This document shows, one piece after another, positions 1 to 8,667 of a DNA stretch of 64,000 nucleotides (positions within the stretch are counted from its first letter, which is position 1; each line of letters opens with the position of its first letter). Below the pieces are notes generated by a model. It was given only the letters and a program-made list of their open reading frames with translations. It did not search any database and was not told the DNA's origin. Position numbers and translations under genes: made by a program. The DNA lies in assembly GCF_900637855.1 (NCBI RefSeq), contig NZ_LR134440.1, positions 1,922,001 to 1,986,000 of the forward strand. Direction: 5' to 3'. Source of the DNA: Neisseria animaloris (GTDB taxonomy: Bacteria > Pseudomonadota > Gammaproteobacteria > Burkholderiales > Neisseriaceae).

Positions 1-575
1 GACAATACTACGGTGTCGATACGTTTTACTTTACCGGTTTCGGCATCATACACGCAGGTCAATTGCGCTTTGGCGTCGGGGCGCAGCCACGGCAGGCGGC
101 CGTCTTTGCGCACTTCGCTTTGACGCTGCATCAGGCGGTGGCTGTAGTAAATGGTAAACGGCATCAGAGTGGGGGTTTCGTCGCAGGCGTATCCGAACAT
201 CAAGCCCTGATCGCCCGCGCCCATGTTCAAATCAATGCCTTCGCCCTCGTTCACGCCTTGGGCAATGTCGGGCGATTGCTGGTCGTAGCACATCATGACC
301 GCGCAGCCGTCGGCATCGAAACCGAGTTCGGAAGAATTGTAACCGATGCGCTTGATGGTTTCGCGCGCCACTTTGATGTAGTCGACATGGGCGGTGGTGG
401 TAACTTCGCCGGCCAGCACGCACAAACCGGTATTGACTAACGTTTCGGCGGCGACGCGTGCGGTCGGGTCTTGTGCCAGAATGGCATCGAGAATGGCATC
501 GGAAATCTGGTCGGCCACTTTATCGGGGTGGCCTTCCGATACGGATTCAGAAGTAAATAAGTATTCTTCGCTCAT
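1..575 (-). CDS. metK: S-adenosylmethionine synthetase (3' end outside window)
   Basis: Makes S-adenosylmethionine from methionine and ATP in the cytoplasm. The visible N-terminal 191 residues carry the family's ATP-site motif GHPDKVAD close to the start and the GAGDQG glycine loop around residue 118. The ATG at 575 gives [10 protein letters not shown], the usual start of bacterial MetK. The gene runs off the left edge, so roughly half of the usual ~390 residues is missing from view. It is divergent from lpxL2, with about 270 bases between them. Identity is firm from the motifs; nothing about it looks unusual. Confidence 0.97.
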   Translation of the reverse strand, partial: MSEEYLFTSESVSEGHPDKVADQISDAILDAILAQDPTARVAAETLVNTGLCVLAGEVTTTAHVDYIKVARETIKRIGYNSSELGFDADGCAVMMCYDQQSPDIAQGVNEGEGIDLNMGAGDQGLMFGYACDETPTLMPFTIYYSHRLMQRQSEVRKDGRLPWLRPDAKAQLTCVYDAETGKVKRIDTVVL

Positions 576-842
576 TGTGGATAGGCTTTCTTGACAAGGG
601 AAATCGGCCGCAACAGCGGAGGAATAATGGCAGCCGAACCGTAATGAAATAAACGGCAGAAATTATAGCAGAAACGGCAATCGGGGGCTGTTTTAATTGC
701 GGCCGTCTGAGTGGGAGGAGAACCGGCGGAAAGGGTGCTGTTGTATCTTAATCGTGCGGTAACGGCATTTTCAGACGGCCTGTTTTGGGCGCATTATGGT
801 TTTCTATTACAATGCCGTTTCTTCCAAAAAGTAAATAAACTC

Positions 843-1721
843 ATGCAAACCATTGTTTCTTTCCTATTCCGCTGTCTGGCCTGCCTGCCGTTGGCTTGGC
901 TGCATTTTTTCGGGCGGGTGTTGGGAAGTATTTCTTTTTACTTTATCCGCCGGAACCGCGAACTGATCCGCGCCAATCTGAAAACAGCCGGTTTGCCGGA
1001 TGACGATGCAATGGTGAAAGCCGTATTGCAAGAAACGGTCAAGGGCGGCTTGGAGTTGCCTATCGCCTTTTTCAGACGGCCTGAAGAGGTTGCCGCGCTG
1101 TTTCGGGAAGTGAACGGTTGGGAGCATGTTCAGACGGCCTTGGAAAAAGGCGAAGGTTTGCTGTTTATTACGCCGCACATCGGCAGCTATGATTTGGCCG
1201 GCCGTTATCTCAGCCACTGCCTGCCGTTTCCGCTTACCGCCATGTACAAACCACCGAAAATCAAAGTGTTCGACCAAGTGATGCAGGCAGGCCGCGTGCG
1301 CGACAAAGGGCGCACGGCACCGACCAGTATCCAAGGCGTGAAACAGATTATCAAAGCCCTGCGTGCGGGCGAAGCCACGATTGTGCTGCCGGATCATGTG
1401 CCCGATCCCGAAGAAGGCGGCGACGGCGTATGGGCGAAGTTTTTCGGGCGTTACGCCTATACCATGACGCTGGCGGCGAAACTCGCGCAAGTGAAAGGCG
1501 TGCGGACGCTGTTTTTCTGTGGAGAGAGGCTGCAAAGCGGGAAAGGGTTTGTGCTGCACATCGAACCGATGCAAGGAGAGTTGAACGGCGACAAAGTGCA
1601 TGATGCGCAAGTGGTTAACGAAAATGTGGAATATTGGGTGCGTCGTTTTCCCGAGCAATATCTGTTTGCCTACAACCGTTTCAAACATACCGCCGGTGCG
1701 CCACTGCCGCCGGAAGAGTAA
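843..1721 (+). CDS. lpxL2: Lipid A late acyltransferase, LpxL2/HtrB type
   Basis: Adds a secondary acyl chain to lipid A at the inner face of the cytoplasmic membrane. The 292-residue protein has the family's catalytic H-x4-D motif (HIGSYD, H112 to D117), an N-terminal hydrophobic anchor, and normal length for LpxL/HtrB. The open frame extends upstream to 711, but the ATG at 843 fits the family N-terminus and sits after a non-coding stretch. In meningococcus the lpxL2 paralogue also lies beside metK, which favours LpxL2 over LpxL1; that is recalled context, not sequence proof. The gene contains several uptake words and is followed by a DUS-pair hairpin. Confidence 0.9.
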   Translation: MQTIVSFLFRCLACLPLAWLHFFGRVLGSISFYFIRRNRELIRANLKTAGLPDDDAMVKAVLQETVKGGLELPIAFFRRPEEVAALFREVNGWEHVQTALEKGEGLLFITPHIGSYDLAGRYLSHCLPFPLTAMYKPPKIKVFDQVMQAGRVRDKGRTAPTSIQGVKQIIKALRAGEATIVLPDHVPDPEEGGDGVWAKFFGRYAYTMTLAAKLAQVKGVRTLFFCGERLQSGKGFVLHIEPMQGELNGDKVHDAQVVNENVEYWVRRFPEQYLFAYNRFKHTAGAPLPPEE

Positions 1722-1737
1722 AGGGTCGGTTAGGATT

Positions 1738-1773
1738 AAGAGGCCGTCTGAAAAGGTTTTCAGACGGCCTCTT
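1738..1773. terminator. DUS-pair hairpin terminator
   Basis: Two inverted uptake words with 17-base perfect arms and a 2-base loop, just after lpxL2. Such pairs commonly act as transcription terminators in Neisseria. Confidence 0.8.
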
Positions 1774-1910
1774 GGTTTTATATCTTGAACCAATAAATCA
1801 CTGCGCAAAGTTCCAATCCCCATTTCTTTCCCCGCATGGAAAAGGGTTGAAAAGAAAGGCCGAACCAACGGTTTGCATTCTGCAAGCACTTTGTTTCCGT
1901 CTGCAAAGGC

Positions 1911-1943
1911 AGAGGCCGTCTGAAAACATTTCAGACGGCCTCT
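1911..1943. terminator. DUS-pair hairpin terminator
   Basis: Inverted uptake words with 15-base perfect arms and loop ACA. It lies downstream of dxs on the minus strand and probably terminates it. Confidence 0.75.
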
Positions 1944-2050
1944 TAACTAATGAACCGACTTAAAAAAATGGCACGTGCCATACTTGGGCCAAGGCCGAGT
2001 ATAACGGGACTTGATAAAGTAAGTTTGTTTACGATGGGAAGCGGCGATGC

Positions 2051-3949
2051 TCAAACTTCGGCCAGCCAACTTTGTATCCGCCGCAATATCGCCGCTGCGC
2101 TCAAGCCCAAGTCGTCGAGCAGTTTTTTTGGGTCGCCGTGTTCGGTAACGGTGTCGGCCACGCCCAAAACCAGCACGGGTTTGCAGATATTGTGCTTCGC
2201 CAGCACTTCCAGCACCGCACTGCCCGCACCACCTTGCTCGGCGTTTTCTTCGACGCTCACCAGATAATCGTGCGACTGCGCCAGTTTGAGAATCAACTCT
2301 TCGTCCAGCGGTTTCACGAAGCGCATATCGGCCACGGTTGCGTCCAGCGTTTCGGCGGCTTCCAGTGCGGGCTGAACCATGCTGCCGAAAGCGAAAACGG
2401 CGGTTTTGCTGCCTTCGCGTCTGACAACGCCTTTGCCGACGGGTACGGTATCGAGGCCGTCTGAAACCGTTGCACCGATGCCCGAACCGCGCGGGTAACG
2501 CACGGCGGTCGGCGCATCGAGTTGGTAACAGGTGGACAGCAGCAGGCGGCATTCGTTTTCGTCGCTCGGGGCGGCGATGACCATATTCGGAACACAGCGC
2601 AAAAAGCTCAAATCATACAAACCGGCGTGGGTGGGGCCGTCTGCGCCCACGATGCCGGCGCGGTCAACGGCAAACATCACGGGCAGGTTTTGCAGGGCGA
2701 TGTCGTGGACGAGTTGGTCGTAGGCGCGTTGCAGGAAAGTGGAATAAATCGCCACCACCGGTTTCGCGCCTTCGCAGGCCAAGCCGCCGGCAAAGGTAAC
2801 GGCGTGCTGCTCGGCGATGCCGACATCGAAATAACGCTCGGGAAATTTTTGTTCGTATTCGACCAAACCGCTGCCTTCGCGCATGGCGGGCGTGATGGCA
2901 ACCAAGCGCGGGTCGGCGGCGGCCTGATCGCACAGCCATTTGCCGAAAATCTGCGTGTAGGTGGGTTTGGCGGCGGGTTGCGGCACGGGTTTGTAGGGTT
3001 CTTTTTCAGGCTCTTTGGCAAGGTTGGACACGGCGTGGTATTTCACCGGATCGTTTTCGGCGAGCTTGTAGCCTTGGCCTTTTTTGGTGATCACATGCAG
3101 AATCTGCGGGCCTTTTTTGGCGCGCAGGTCTTGCAACACTTCCACCAGATTTTCAACGTCGTGGCCGTCGACGGGGCCGGTGTAATGAAAACCGAAGTTT
3201 TCAAATAACGACAGCGACTGCTTGGCGTGCTCCGCTTCTCCGGCGATGGTTTTGATTTTGTGTTCGACTTTTTGGGCGATTTCCAACGCGCCGGGCAGTT
3301 TGTCGAGCACTTTGGTGGATTGCGCTTTGATGGTGCTGAGCAGGCCGTGCATATCGCGCACGACGTTGCGCGCCAGATATTTGGGCAGCGCGCCGACATT
3401 GGGGGAAATCGACATTTCGTTGTCGTTGAGAATCACCAACAGGTCGATTTCCATATCGCCCGCGCAGTTTAAGGCTTCAAACGCCTGACCTGCCGTCATC
3501 GCACCGTCGCCAATTACCGCTACGCTGCGTTTGCCGTTGCCCGCCAGTTTGTCGGCCACCGCCATACCGAGTGCCGCGCCGATAGACGTGGAAGAATGGC
3601 CGACACCGAATGCGTCGTATTCCGACTCGCCGCGCTTGGGAAAGCCTGCCAAACCGCCGTATTGGCGCATGGTGTGCATACGGTTTTTGCGGCCGGTGAG
3701 GATTTTGTGAGGATAACTTTGATGGCCGACATCCCAAACCAAATTATCGTTGGGTGTGTCATACACATAATGCAGCGCGACGGTTAGCTCGACCGCGCCG
3801 AGGTTGCTGGCGAAATGACCGCCCGTTTTACCGACCGATTCCAACAGAAACATACGCAATTCTTCCGCCACGCGCGGCAACTGTTCTTTAGGCAAACAGC
3901 GCAAGTCTTGCGGCAGGCTGATGGTGTCGAGTAAAGGGGTTTGGCTCAT
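2051..3949 (-). CDS. dxs: 1-deoxy-D-xylulose-5-phosphate synthase
   Basis: Condenses pyruvate and glyceraldehyde 3-phosphate, the first step of the MEP isoprenoid pathway, using thiamine diphosphate. The 632-residue length is normal. Visible motifs are [13 protein letters not shown] near residue 80, the thiamine-binding [15 protein letters not shown], and [15 protein letters not shown] in the pyrimidine domain. The ATG at 3949 ([10 protein letters not shown]) is the family-like start; the open frame continues upstream to 4375 only by chance. It is a stand-alone minus-strand gene, divergent from the lipoprotein gene at 4132. High confidence. Confidence 0.97.
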   Translation of the reverse strand: MSQTPLLDTISLPQDLRCLPKEQLPRVAEELRMFLLESVGKTGGHFASNLGAVELTVALHYVYDTPNDNLVWDVGHQSYPHKILTGRKNRMHTMRQYGGLAGFPKRGESEYDAFGVGHSSTSIGAALGMAVADKLAGNGKRSVAVIGDGAMTAGQAFEALNCAGDMEIDLLVILNDNEMSISPNVGALPKYLARNVVRDMHGLLSTIKAQSTKVLDKLPGALEIAQKVEHKIKTIAGEAEHAKQSLSLFENFGFHYTGPVDGHDVENLVEVLQDLRAKKGPQILHVITKKGQGYKLAENDPVKYHAVSNLAKEPEKEPYKPVPQPAAKPTYTQIFGKWLCDQAAADPRLVAITPAMREGSGLVEYEQKFPERYFDVGIAEQHAVTFAGGLACEGAKPVVAIYSTFLQRAYDQLVHDIALQNLPVMFAVDRAGIVGADGPTHAGLYDLSFLRCVPNMVIAAPSDENECRLLLSTCYQLDAPTAVRYPRGSGIGATVSDGLDTVPVGKGVVRREGSKTAVFAFGSMVQPALEAAETLDATVADMRFVKPLDEELILKLAQSHDYLVSVEENAEQGGAGSAVLEVLAKHNICKPVLVLGVADTVTEHGDPKKLLDDLGLSAAAILRRIQSWLAEV

Positions 3950-4131
3950 ATTCGCTCTTTTTCTGTCGATGGTTTGCTGCGTTAACGGCAGATTATAGCA
4001 AGAGAATGGAGCCGCGGCATATCGAAAAGACCGTCTGAAAACACAAATCCGCCGCCGGAGCGGGCGCATGAAATTTTTGCCGGATTCTTTTACACTAAAC
4101 GAAACATCACCCAGTTCAAATTGGAGGAAAC

Positions 4132-4641
4132 ATGACCGTATCTCAAAAAATACTGCCCTTGCTGGCCTTGCTCGCATTAAGCGCCTGCGGCGAACAAAAA
4201 ACCGCCGAAGCCCCGTCCTCGCCTGCCGCATCCGCCGTTTCCGAAGCGGCTCCGTCCGATCAGACCGCCGCATCGCAACCTGCCGACAACCGCTTGGGCG
4301 GAAACCTCGCCGCCAAAGCAGACGACGCAGCTTGGCTATCGTACCAATGTGCCGACGGCCAAACCTTAGACGCACGCTATTACCGCGATGCAGACGGCGC
4401 GGCGGCGCAGATTCGTGCCGACGGCCAAACCTTTACCCTGCCGTATAACCGCGCAGGCAGCAATGACGACTTAACGGCGTTCGGCAACGGCGAATATACG
4501 TGGACCATCGACAACCAATTCCAAACCGATTTCTATAAAGAAGAAAACGGCTTCTGGACACGCCATGAAAAACAGCAAGTGGCCAGCGAAGTGATGGACG
4601 TGGATAATGTTTTGATGAAAAACTGTGCACCGGTTCGATAA
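4132..4641 (+). CDS. Lipoprotein with MliC-like lysozyme-inhibitor domain
   Basis: A 169-residue lipoprotein: a hydrophobic signal peptide ends in the lipobox LSAC with Cys19 as the lipidation site. A linker rich in Ala, Ser and Pro follows (about 24-60), then a compact C-terminal domain. That domain has a Cys pair (in [14 protein letters not shown] and near the C-terminus) and a pattern of Gly/Trp/Tyr resembling the MliC family that blocks C-type lysozyme. A good ribosome site (GGAGG) precedes the ATG. Neisseria are known to have surface MliC-type inhibitors, but I cannot say this is the orthologue. A different small periplasmic lipoprotein is possible. Confidence 0.6.
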   Translation: MTVSQKILPLLALLALSACGEQKTAEAPSSPAASAVSEAAPSDQTAASQPADNRLGGNLAAKADDAAWLSYQCADGQTLDARYYRDADGAAAQIRADGQTFTLPYNRAGSNDDLTAFGNGEYTWTIDNQFQTDFYKEENGFWTRHEKQQVASEVMDVDNVLMKNCAPVR

Positions 4642-4963
4642 ATAGCTGTTGTTTGCAGCAAGGATTAAGGCCGTCTGAAATGTTTCAGACGGCCTTTCCG
4701 GTATGAAAGTGGAGAAACTCGAAAATTATTTGCTTTTTAATTCTTTAAGCAGCGAAGTTAAGCCGTCGATACCGTCGAACGTGCCGGGTACTTTATCAGG
4801 ATTTGACAGGATACTGCTGAAAATCAGGTTTTCAAATTTTTCTAAATGAGCTTAACCTGATGTTTTGATTTGTCTGTATACTTCAACGTGAAATTTTTAA
4901 GTTGTTTTAGTAGCAATGTATACTAAATTTCTTAAGGTTAAATTTAGGCAAATTTATAATTCG
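4642..4963. other. Intergenic with terminator and a 3' gene stump
   Basis: Contains the DUS hairpin at 4667-4696. On the minus strand, about 4729-4842, there is a 37-codon piece ending in LTSLLKELKSK and a stop, with a stop codon shortly upstream. It reads like the last part of a former gene cut off by the AT-rich insert to its right. I do not recognise the parent gene. Confidence 0.45.
4667..4696. terminator. DUS-pair hairpin terminator
   Basis: Inverted uptake words with 14-base arms and loop TG, just after the lipoprotein gene. Confidence 0.8.
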
Positions 4964-5266
4964 TTACAATATCCATCCAACTTCATTTAAATAGATAAGC
5001 TCCAGTTCGGAACCTTCTAATAACAGGTCTTCTTTAAATTCATTAAGATTAAGTACCAGCAAGTCAATAATTAAGTTATTTTTTAGAAAACTTTTTTTTA
5101 GTATTCCCTTTAGTTCCTTAATTTCAGGGGAATATTTAAAAGTTACTAATAGTAAATCTATATCAGAATAGTTTATCTTTCCTTTGAAAAATGAACCGAA
5201 TCCAAAAATTCCGTATATAAATGGTAAATTATAATGGTGTTCCTCCAAAATAGATTGGATTTCCAT
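4964..5266 (-). CDS. Minimal nucleotidyltransferase-domain protein
   Basis: A roughly 100-residue protein of the DNA polymerase beta-like nucleotidyltransferase fold. The core motif is visible as GFGSFF followed by SDIDLLLV, that is, G-S then about nine residues then D-x-D, the metal-binding pair. I chose the ATG at 5266 (MEIQSILEEHH), which overlaps the end of the upstream gene; an in-frame ATG at 5305 would add 13 residues. Proteins of this size are typical MNT antitoxins or defence-associated transferases, normally with a HEPN partner, but no clear HEPN protein is present. It is the last gene of a three-gene minus-strand cassette with very AT-rich codon use. Confidence 0.65.
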   Translation of the reverse strand: MEIQSILEEHHYNLPFIYGIFGFGSFFKGKINYSDIDLLLVTFKYSPEIKELKGILKKSFLKNNLIIDLLVLNLNEFKEDLLLEGSELELIYLNEVGWIL

Positions 5267-5663
5267 CTTTATCTCTTTTATGGTGATTCCAGTATTGGTT
5301 TGCAAATAAAGCTCCTGTCATTTCATCTGTTACAAATAATCCAATTTGATTGTTAATGCAGTATGATTTTGCCTCACTTGTATATTTATTCCATCCTCCA
5401 CCAATATAAATTATGTTTACATCTTGACCAACTTCTCTAAAGGTACTTAAAACTTCCAATACTTTATCTAGCCCCATTATATATTCACGTAAGCAAACTA
5501 TTTTCAAAGTATCCCTTTGGTTGATTCTGTTTATAGTAAATAATATGTCATGAGTCCTTCTAATATTAGATATATTGCGATGATTCAACAAAATTCTATT
5601 CCCTAAATATGAGATGTCTCCAAAGGAAACATCAAAATTATTTGAACCATTATTACTATTCAT
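5229..5663 (-). CDS. Unknown 144-residue protein of HNH/NTase cassette
   Basis: I do not recognise a family with confidence. The C-terminal half, from LKIVCLREYIMGLDKVLEVL to IGLFVTDEMTGAL, has the strand-helix rhythm of Mrr-like restriction-endonuclease folds, with a small-residue turn (IYIGGGWNKYTSEAKSYC) before a final strand. The catalytic D-ExK residues are not evident. The start codon overlaps the stop of the HNH gene by four bases (ATGA at 5660-5663), so the two are almost certainly translated together. Its end overlaps the nucleotidyltransferase gene. Very AT-rich compared with the flanking chromosome. Confidence 0.6.
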   Translation of the reverse strand: MNSNNGSNNFDVSFGDISYLGNRILLNHRNISNIRRTHDILFTINRINQRDTLKIVCLREYIMGLDKVLEVLSTFREVGQDVNIIYIGGGWNKYTSEAKSYCINNQIGLFVTDEMTGALFANQYWNHHKRDKDGNPIYFGGTPL

Positions 5664-6322
5664 AGTGAAAAAATCTCCTCAAACTCTTTTGGAAATAACG
5701 GGTAGTCTTCAATGGGACTATATTGATGTCTTTCAAAAGCTAATGCATGTTCTTTAAATATGTAGAATAATTCTAACTCTTCAGGGCTTAACAAACTTGT
5801 GTTTTTCTCTATTATTGATATGATTTTTTTATTGTTTGGAATGATAACTTCTAGTTTCTTATATTGCCATTGTAAGCTTAAGTTTGAGTTTGGATTACGC
5901 TGTGCTGTTTTAGATTTCGGTCCTAAGTAGTCATGGGAAATTTTATTTTCAATTAAATACTTTTTTATAGATTCTTTTAATTCATTTTTATTTGAAAAAT
6001 GAACAGAGGAAATAAATTCTTCGTATTTCTCCTCTACAAATCTTTTCCATTCTCTTAATAATTCAAATGGATAATCATCAGGTGTTTTGTCGATTTTAGT
6101 GTGGCAATTGGGGCAGAGTAGCAGTAAATTATCGTAGGTGTTGTCATTTTCATTGTCAGTATTTCCTCTTGGGCCATCTGCATTTTTTGCAATTATGTGA
6201 GCCATTTCTCCAATCGTAGTTCGAGTAAGTAAATTAATTAATGATTCCTCGCAGGATGGATTATTGCACTTGCCGAAAGAGGTTGCCCATAACATTTTTA
6301 TATCTTTATCTTTGATAGCCAT
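5660..6322 (-). CDS. HNH endonuclease-domain protein
   Basis: A 220-residue protein whose first ~90 residues form a zinc-stabilised HNH nuclease module. The zinc ligands are CNNPSC near residue 15 and CPNCH near residue 75. Catalytic-type residues are GEMAHI (H) and the N and H of NLLLLCPNCHTKI. The remaining ~130 residues have no motif I recognise. It heads a three-gene cassette, ATGA-coupled to the next gene, between a lipoprotein gene and recG. The low GC and lack of uptake words suggest horizontal acquisition. HNH proteins in such islands are often restriction or phage-defence nucleases; that role is inferred. Confidence 0.75.
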   Translation of the reverse strand: MAIKDKDIKMLWATSFGKCNNPSCEESLINLLTRTTIGEMAHIIAKNADGPRGNTDNENDNTYDNLLLLCPNCHTKIDKTPDDYPFELLREWKRFVEEKYEEFISSVHFSNKNELKESIKKYLIENKISHDYLGPKSKTAQRNPNSNLSLQWQYKKLEVIIPNNKKIISIIEKNTSLLSPEELELFYIFKEHALAFERHQYSPIEDYPLFPKEFEEIFSL

Positions 6323-6439
6323 TATGAATTTAAACTTCTATGAATTGATACCAAAATATAAAAAATATTATATGAAAATTAATAAATAACTTCAATTATG
6401 GTAAATAATGTGTTTATTTTTAATTTTTCTCTTCTCCAT

Positions 6440-8479
6440 TCAAACCCCCAAATAACTTTCCCTGCTCGCCAGCCAGCGGTTGAGGTGGGCTTCGACGATG
6501 TCGGGGCGTTCTTCGATCAGTTGGGGGGCGATTTCGCGGGCTTTTTCTAAAAGGTGCAGGTCTTCTTCGAGGTTGGCGAAGCGGAGCATGGGTACGCCGC
6601 TTTGGCGTGCGCCGAGAAATTCGCCGGGGCCGCGGATGTTGAGGTCTTGGCGGGCGATTTCGAAGCCGTCGGTGTGTTCGTAGATGACTTTGAGGCGGGC
6701 TTTGGCCAAGTCGCTCAGGGGTTCGGCGAAGAGTAAGACGCAGGTGCTGGCGGCGGCTCCGCGGCCTACGCGTCCGCGCAGTTGGTGCAGTTGTGCCAAG
6801 CCCATGCGTTCGGAGTGTTCGATAACCATGAGGCTGGCGTTGGGTACGTCTACGCCGACTTCGATAACGGTGGTGGCAACGAGTACGTTCAGACGGCCTG
6901 CGGCAAATTCGGCCATCACTTGGGCTTTTTCGGCGGCTTTCATGCGGCCGTGGACGAGGCCGATGCTGAGTTCGGGCAGGGCGGTTTGAAGGGCGGCTTG
7001 GGTTTCGGTGGCGGTTTGCAGTTGCAGGGTTTCGCTTTCTTCGATGAGGGGGCAGACCCAGTAAACCTGCCGCCCTTTGCGGCAGGTGTTGAGTACGAAG
7101 CCTTCGACTTCGGGGCGGCGCTGGCTGTTGACGAGGCGGGTTTGGATGGGGGTGCGGTTGGGCGGCAGTTCGTCGATCACGGAAACGTCGAGGTCGGCGA
7201 AAAAGCTCATGGCCAGCGTGCGTGGGATGGGTGTGGCGGACATCATGAGCTGGTGTACGTCTTGCCCTTTGTTTTTGAGGGCGAGGCGTTGGGCGACGCC
7301 GAAGCGGTGCTGTTCGTCGACGATGACGAGGCCGAGGTTGTGGAACTGTACGTCTTCTTGAAAGAGGGCGTGGGTGCCGACGGCGATGGGGGCGAGGCCG
7401 TCTGAAAGGGCGGCTTTGTTTTGTTCTTTGGCTTTTTTGCGCTGGCTGCCGGAAAGCCATGCAACGCTGAGGCCGAGCGGCTCGAGCCATTGTTTGAATT
7501 TGAGGTAGTGCTGTTCGGCGAGGATTTCGGTGGGTGCCATCACGGCAACTTGGCTGCCGGCTTCGACGGCGGTGAGGGCGGCTAGGGCGGCGACGATGGT
7601 TTTGCCGCTGCCTACGTCGCCTTGCAGCAGGCGGTGCATGGGGTGGGTTTGGCGCATGTCGGCGCGGATTTCGGCCAGCACGCGCTGTTGGGCTTGGGTG
7701 AGGGAAAAGGGCAGGGCGTTGAGCAGTTTGCCCGACCATTCGCCGGTGCCGTGCAGGGGGGCGGCCTGCCCGCTGATGCGTTTTTGCCGGGCGAGCCGCA
7801 TGGAGAGCTGTTGGGCGAGCAGTTCGTCGAATTTGAGCCGCTGCCATGCGGGGAGGGTGCCGTCTGAAAGTTGGCGGATGCTGTAATCGGGCGGCGGGGC
7901 GTGCAAAAGGCGAAGGCTTTCGGCCAAGTGCGGCAGTTTCAGACGGCCTAAGAGTTCGTCGGGCAGGGTGTCGTGCAGGGGCAGGGCTTCTAAGGCCGTC
8001 TGAACGATGCGGCGCAAGGTGGGTTGGTTGAGGCCGTTTACGGTGGGGTAAACGGGGGTGAGGCTTTCGGCAAGGCTGCTGTTGTCGGCATCGCGGATTT
8101 TGGGGTGGATCATTTCGTCGCCGTGAAAGCCGTGTTTGATTTCGCCCACGGCGCGGATGCGTTTGCCTTGCGCCATTTGTTTTTGATGGCTGGGGTAGAA
8201 GTGGATGAAGCGCAGAAACAGCACGCTGCCGGAGTGGTCTTGAATCTGCACGACAAGCTGCTTGCGGGGTTTGAACTGCACTTCTTGCAGGGTTACTACG
8301 CCTTCGACTTGGCACGGCACACCGATAGGTGCGTCTTTAATCGGCATGATGTGGGTTTCGTCTTCGTAGCGCAGCGGCAGGTGCAGGGCAACGTCCCACG
8401 GGGTGTGCAGGTTGAGCTTTTCGAGCTTTTTGGCGGCGGTGTCGGTGATTTTGAGCAGCTTTTGGTGTTCGGGTGTCAT
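6440..8479 (-). CDS. recG: ATP-dependent DNA helicase RecG
   Basis: Remodels stalled replication forks and branched recombination intermediates. The 679-residue length fits the family. An N-terminal wedge/OB domain (about 1-230) is followed by helicase motifs: Walker A GDVGSGKT, motif II DEQHRFG, motif III SATPIPRT, and the C-terminal RGRVGRG motif VI. The ATG at 8479 gives MTPEHQKLLKI. It contains internal uptake words and normal host codon use, in sharp contrast to the AT-rich cassette immediately downstream. High confidence. Confidence 0.97.
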   Translation of the reverse strand: MTPEHQKLLKITDTAAKKLEKLNLHTPWDVALHLPLRYEDETHIMPIKDAPIGVPCQVEGVVTLQEVQFKPRKQLVVQIQDHSGSVLFLRFIHFYPSHQKQMAQGKRIRAVGEIKHGFHGDEMIHPKIRDADNSSLAESLTPVYPTVNGLNQPTLRRIVQTALEALPLHDTLPDELLGRLKLPHLAESLRLLHAPPPDYSIRQLSDGTLPAWQRLKFDELLAQQLSMRLARQKRISGQAAPLHGTGEWSGKLLNALPFSLTQAQQRVLAEIRADMRQTHPMHRLLQGDVGSGKTIVAALAALTAVEAGSQVAVMAPTEILAEQHYLKFKQWLEPLGLSVAWLSGSQRKKAKEQNKAALSDGLAPIAVGTHALFQEDVQFHNLGLVIVDEQHRFGVAQRLALKNKGQDVHQLMMSATPIPRTLAMSFFADLDVSVIDELPPNRTPIQTRLVNSQRRPEVEGFVLNTCRKGRQVYWVCPLIEESETLQLQTATETQAALQTALPELSIGLVHGRMKAAEKAQVMAEFAAGRLNVLVATTVIEVGVDVPNASLMVIEHSERMGLAQLHQLRGRVGRGAAASTCVLLFAEPLSDLAKARLKVIYEHTDGFEIARQDLNIRGPGEFLGARQSGVPMLRFANLEEDLHLLEKAREIAPQLIEERPDIVEAHLNRWLASRESYLGV

Positions 8480-8563
8480 GGCGGCTGGAGGGAAACGGTT
8501 TCAGACGGCCATTTTAAATGATTTTGGGGCGGGGGTAGGATGGGGAATGACGGGTAATGAGTG

Positions 8564-8641
8564 AGGCCGTCTGAAAGCGAACTATGTGGGCTTCGTTAAA
8601 ACTTTTTGGTGAAACTTGCATACTTCGCTTTCAGACGGCCT
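8564..8641. terminator. Long-range DUS inverted repeat
   Basis: Two 18-base perfect arms containing the uptake word are separated by 42 bases, between recG and the TonB receptor's 3' end. It could form a large hairpin terminating the receptor transcript. Confidence 0.55.
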
Positions 8642-8667
8642 GATGGTTGCTTTACGGTTGGGCTGTA

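Larger units (their letters stand above)
1722..2050. other. Intergenic, two DUS hairpins
   Basis: Convergent gap between lpxL2 and dxs. It holds two inverted uptake-word pairs, listed separately. I see no convincing coding sequence in between. Confidence 0.7.

Noticed and set aside
864..1889. 341-residue minus-strand frame
   Set aside because: Shadow of lpxL2, which has catalytic motifs on the plus strand.
5229..5663. RILLNH (R-x4-H) in the 144-residue cassette protein as a HEPN toxin motif
   Set aside because: HEPN domains are all-helical and the motif sits in a conserved helix; this protein looks strand-rich and the match is short enough to be chance.
6420..8315. 631-residue open frame on the minus strand
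   Set aside because: It is the shadow of recG in another frame; its composition (Arg/Pro/His-rich) is typical of antisense or off-frame reading of GC-rich genes.
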